From Leptospiraceae bacterium (GTDB lineage Bacteria > Spirochaetota > Leptospiria > Turneriellales > Turneriellaceae), in contig JAEUSA010000074.1 in assembly GCA_016788945.1 (NCBI GenBank), forward strand, positions 1 to 8,081: 8,081 nucleotides of DNA, written 5' to 3'. The notes beneath the pieces were generated by a model. That model saw only the letters and a program-made list of their open reading frames with translations, did not search any database and was not told the origin of the DNA. This document shows, one piece after another, positions 5,287 to 8,081 of this stretch (positions are counted from its first letter, which is position 1; the number at the start of each line of letters is the position of its first letter). The translations under genes were made by a program, and so were the position numbers.

Positions 5287-6891
5287 CTAAGAAATCTTTC
5301 TGTTTTCGTTTTCGGCGATTGCCCGCGTGAGCTGATTGCGCAGGACTTTGCCGTTAGCCGAACGGGGAAATTTCTGCAGTAGGTGAATTTTTTTCGGCCT
5401 TTTGTAAGAAGCGAGACGTGCTGCACCCCACTCAAGCAGCGCGGTTTCGTCGAAACTCTGGCTGGCTTTCATTAGCACGCAGAGCGAAATCAGAGTCTTT
5501 TCATTCTCAACTTGTTCGCCGAATGCCGCGACATCTTCGATCGCCGGGTGGTCGCGGTAAATGCGCTCGACTTCAAAAGGTGAAACACGGTAGCCAAATG
5601 ACTTGATTATGTCATCTCTTCTGCCCATGAAGAATACATAACCATCAGCGTCGATGATGGCATAGTCACCGGTCAGAAACCAGTTGCCCCTGAACTGCTG
5701 CGCGTTGGCCTCGTCGGCATTCCAGTATTCGATGAACAGACCCGGATCATCCCGTCGGATGCAGAGCATACCTTCCTCACCTGCGGGCACCGGCTGCAGA
5801 TTCTCGTCCAGCAGTTCTACAATGTGCCCCTGTTGTATTTTGCCGGCTGAATTCGGTTTGGCCGGTTCACCCCGGCGCTGCGAAATATAATAAGAACATT
5901 CTGACATCCCGAGACCTTCATAAACCGGGAAACCAAACCGTTGCGTCCATAAACTCAGAACCTCGTCACTCAAATGTTCACCCGCGCACATTGCATGGCG
6001 CAGCATCGGCACCTGTGCAGAACCCGCCTGCGTCTTCTGCAGTATCTGCCGGAAAATCGTGGGAACGCCAATGAAGATGTTACAGCCGAACTTTCCGATG
6101 AGATCGATCCACCGCTGCGCCGAATTTTCCCCTTCGTAGACGATCACTGTCTTGCCATGATAGAGTGGATCCATCATGCCCGTGCCCAGCACATAGGTCC
6201 AGTTGAATTTTCCCGAGTGCAGAATGCGGTCAAAGCCCGGCTCGCTGAAAGGAAACCATTGTGTGGCAGCAGGTAATCTGCCGAACAAAGCCTGCTGCGC
6301 GTGCAAAACACCTTTAGGGTAACCCGTCGTACCCGAGGTGTAGACGATATAGGCGGGTGAAGCGCCGCGTGTGTCGCTGATTTCGTATTCGGGACTTTGT
6401 GCGCCGAGTTCAGCGGAAAAGGACAGCTCGCCCGGTTCGGTGGAGCCATCTACATACATTGCCGCTAACGCACTGAGGTCGCACTCGTGGCGTATCGATT
6501 GCAGCAGCGAAGCCTCGGTTACCATCGCGCGCGCGCCAGAATCTTTCAGCAGGTAACTGACTTCAGGGCCGGTGAGCATCGGCGAGGAAGGTACCGGTAT
6601 TATGCCCGCGCGCAGAGCGCCGAAGAATGCAACGGGAAAAGCATAGGTATTCGGCAAACGCAGCAAAAGCCGGTCACCTGCTGTAAGGCCGCGCGCACGC
6701 AGGCTGGCCGCGAAGCGCGCCGTCAGTTCTTCGAGTTCAGCATAACTGACCTCACGGTACGACAGGTCAGCGGCTACAAATACCATCGCGGTCTTTTTTG
6801 CCAGTTCTGAATGTGCATGCCGCGCGACACATTCCCGCGCGATATTCAGGGGTTGATCCGCATAACGGCTACGAAAAATTTCAGCTGCCAT
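5287..6891 (-). CDS. AMP-forming acyl-CoA synthetase/ligase (ANL superfamily)
   Basis: This 534-residue cytoplasmic enzyme should activate a carboxylic acid with ATP and CoA, through an acyl-adenylate, to acyl-CoA. Hallmark motifs appear in order: P-loop YTSGTTGYPKG (184-194), the adenine-binding YEGLGMSE (324-331), WFLTGDY with the ribose-binding Asp (404-410), the hinge region GRRDDIIKSFGYRVSPFEVE (423-442) and the C-terminal PRSANGKVLRNQL (509-521), with K515 in the place of the catalytic lysine. Length is normal and no domain is missing. The SGKFNWTYVLGTGMMDPL stretch (226-243) recalls the benzoate-CoA ligase/medium-chain acyl-CoA synthetase branch, but substrate cannot be assigned. A strong Shine-Dalgarno supports ATG 6891. 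It is nine bases downstream of the lyase gene, so they form one operon. It converges with the secreted-protein gene, eight bases apart. Confidence 0.93.
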   Translation of the reverse strand: MAAEIFRSRYADQPLNIARECVARHAHSELAKKTAMVFVAADLSYREVSYAELEELTARFAASLRARGLTAGDRLLLRLPNTYAFPVAFFGALRAGIIPVPSSPMLTGPEVSYLLKDSGARAMVTEASLLQSIRHECDLSALAAMYVDGSTEPGELSFSAELGAQSPEYEISDTRGASPAYIVYTSGTTGYPKGVLHAQQALFGRLPAATQWFPFSEPGFDRILHSGKFNWTYVLGTGMMDPLYHGKTVIVYEGENSAQRWIDLIGKFGCNIFIGVPTIFRQILQKTQAGSAQVPMLRHAMCAGEHLSDEVLSLWTQRFGFPVYEGLGMSECSYYISQRRGEPAKPNSAGKIQQGHIVELLDENLQPVPAGEEGMLCIRRDDPGLFIEYWNADEANAQQFRGNWFLTGDYAIIDADGYVFFMGRRDDIIKSFGYRVSPFEVERIYRDHPAIEDVAAFGEQVENEKTLISLCVLMKASQSFDETALLEWGAARLASYKRPKKIHLLQKFPRSANGKVLRNQLTRAIAENENRKIS

Positions 6892-6896
6892 ATTTT

Positions 6897-6902
6897 CTCC
6901 TC
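6897..6902 (-). promoter_or_regulatory. Ribosome-binding site of the acyl-CoA ligase
   Basis: GAGGAG on the minus strand lies five bases before the ATG at 6891 and overlaps the TGA stop of the upstream lyase gene (6903-6901). This arrangement implies translational coupling of the two enzymes. Confidence 0.85.
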
Positions 6903-8055
6903 AACGTACGGGGTAGGGCCAGATTTCGGGTAATTTATCTTCGGGCAGGCCCGCGATGATTTCTTCACAGATCGCAGCGAGGTTTTTATCGCGAAACCCC
7001 AGCATGATTGCGCGCAAAATGGTTTGCAACGCCTTGGCGAACATGGGGGGATCCATCATTTCGTCTTCGAAACGCACGGCCCCGCCGAGAAAGGCGTTCG
7101 CCTTAACCGCTTCTTGCAGAATGCGCAGACTGCGGTGAAGATCTTCGTTGTGCGGCTGAAAGGCGTAACGAATCAGGCGAATATGATTCGGATGTATGAC
7201 CTGTTTGCCTGTATAACCCATTAACGCTTCACGTCTCGCGTGTTCATAGATGATGCGCGCATTGTCGCAGGCGTGTCCCGAAAGCCATTCGGGCAGCAGA
7301 TTTTTTTCCGGAGGTTCTCTGTCGAGCAGTAGAGTTTCGACGCCACCGATGACGCCTTTGCCGGCGATGCGCGCTTCGAGCGTCAGTTCGCACATATAAG
7401 GATAAAGTTCGTCGATCCAGTGCTCGGGTGAAATCTGCAGATGCAGGGCGCGCGAAAAGTCGTGGATGCCAAACACCACGTGTTCGACGGCGTCGCAGGC
7501 GAAGATGGCAGGAGCATTGCGCAATGACCTTGGGTGTTCGATGATCGGCTGAATGCGCAGGGTTTTAGCCGATCGCGAGAGGTGATTACCGAGCTCGTGC
7601 AATTCGTCGATACCGTAGTTTTCCGTGGCTTTTGCCAGCATGACGTCGTCGATGCAGCTGCCGATTTCTGTGATCAGCCGCAGGTCGAGATGGTTTTCAG
7701 CGCTTCCCATCGGGTTAATGCGTATCGCGACGCGGCCGGGAATCGCAGCCCGTATTGTGGGCAACATTTCGGCGAGAAACGCCCGGCTCATCGCTTTTTG
7801 CCGGCAGCCGTCTTCGAGGTCGAAAATCACTGTATGCGCTTCATTCGCGGCGGCATATTTGCGTAGCCTGTCGGCGGCTTCGATTTTGCTTTCATAGCGT
7901 TCTTCGCGCGGCAGATATTTTACCGGGGGGTAATACAGCTGAACCCCCGGCCAGGGCGCACGGATGCTGTAGGTGGCCGAAACGGGGTCGTGTCCCGGTG
8001 CCGCCTGGCCGAGGCGCTCTTTCAAGTGCTCGCTGAATTTTGTTGTTTGAATCAC
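6901..8055 (-). CDS. HpcH/HpaI aldolase-citrate lyase family (CitE-like) protein; start uncertain at window edge
   Basis: This protein of at least 384 residues is a TIM-barrel C-C lyase or lyase-like enzyme, usually Mg-dependent and often acting on CoA thioesters (citryl-CoA, malyl-CoA, citramalyl-CoA). Visible family motifs are FDLEDG (78-83), RINP (112-115, substrate-binding Arg), the metal-site Glu in PIIEHPRS (170-177, E173), FGIHDFS (195-201), GKQVIHP (283-289) and the C-terminal GGAVRFEDEMMDPPM (324-338), equivalent to the usual GxxxxxGxMID segment. It is longer than typical CitE (about 300) because of a leader of about 70 residues before the first strand and an insertion around 243-262. 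The first codon in this call is GTG; it has no good Shine-Dalgarno and the frame stays open to the window edge, so the true start may lie outside. It is the upstream partner of the acyl-CoA ligase. The exact substrate is unknown. Confidence 0.85.
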   Translation of the reverse strand: MIQTTKFSEHLKERLGQAAPGHDPVSATYSIRAPWPGVQLYYPPVKYLPREERYESKIEAADRLRKYAAANEAHTVIFDLEDGCRQKAMSRAFLAEMLPTIRAAIPGRVAIRINPMGSAENHLDLRLITEIGSCIDDVMLAKATENYGIDELHELGNHLSRSAKTLRIQPIIEHPRSLRNAPAIFACDAVEHVVFGIHDFSRALHLQISPEHWIDELYPYMCELTLEARIAGKGVIGGVETLLLDREPPEKNLLPEWLSGHACDNARIIYEHARREALMGYTGKQVIHPNHIRLIRYAFQPHNEDLHRSLRILQEAVKANAFLGGAVRFEDEMMDPPMFAKALQTILRAIMLGFRDKNLAAICEEIIAGLPEDKLPEIWPYPVR

Positions 8056-8081
8056 GCGCGTAAGGTAAGCGTAAATCTGCG

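Overview
The window comes from a Gram-negative bacterium with a moderately GC-rich genome (mid-50s % by eye), since it encodes a TolC-type outer-membrane channel and a periplasmic adaptor. The taxon cannot be fixed from the sequence. A spirochaete of the Turneriella/Leptospirales kind, or a proteobacterium, would fit; this is a weak guess. No RNA genes, insertion sequences, CRISPR arrays or phage genes were seen.

Layout: (1) 1-243 is non-coding. It holds two copies of a 58-bp-period repeat with inverted arms, then an AT-rich control region containing a perfect 12-bp-arm palindrome and a weaker second copy. (2) 244-4243, plus strand, is a tight three-gene operon: a small winged-helix regulator; a 748-residue protein fusing a type I ABC-exporter membrane domain directly to an HlyD-type periplasmic adaptor, with no ATPase domain; and a TolC-family outer-membrane protein. 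(3) 4279-4743, minus strand, is a MarR-family regulator. It is divergent from a small secreted four-cysteine protein (4853-5278, plus), and a perfect 16-bp palindrome lies between them. (4) 5287-8055, minus strand, is a two-gene unit: a HpcH/HpaI-citrate lyase-like C-C lyase followed by an AMP-forming acyl-CoA ligase, read from the right edge leftward.

How the genes work together: the first operon looks like an envelope-spanning export machine reduced to two polypeptides plus its own regulator. The fusion would provide the inner-membrane channel and adaptor, and the TolC homologue the exit duct. The missing ATPase is the main puzzle: it must act in trans, be supplied by a partner exporter, or not be used. 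The ligase/lyase pair plausibly activates a carboxylic acid to its CoA thioester and handles a 3-hydroxyacyl-CoA-type intermediate. The substrate is not readable from sequence.

The best candidate for something undescribed is the ATPase-less TMD-HlyD fusion with its palindrome-controlled regulator and TolC partner.
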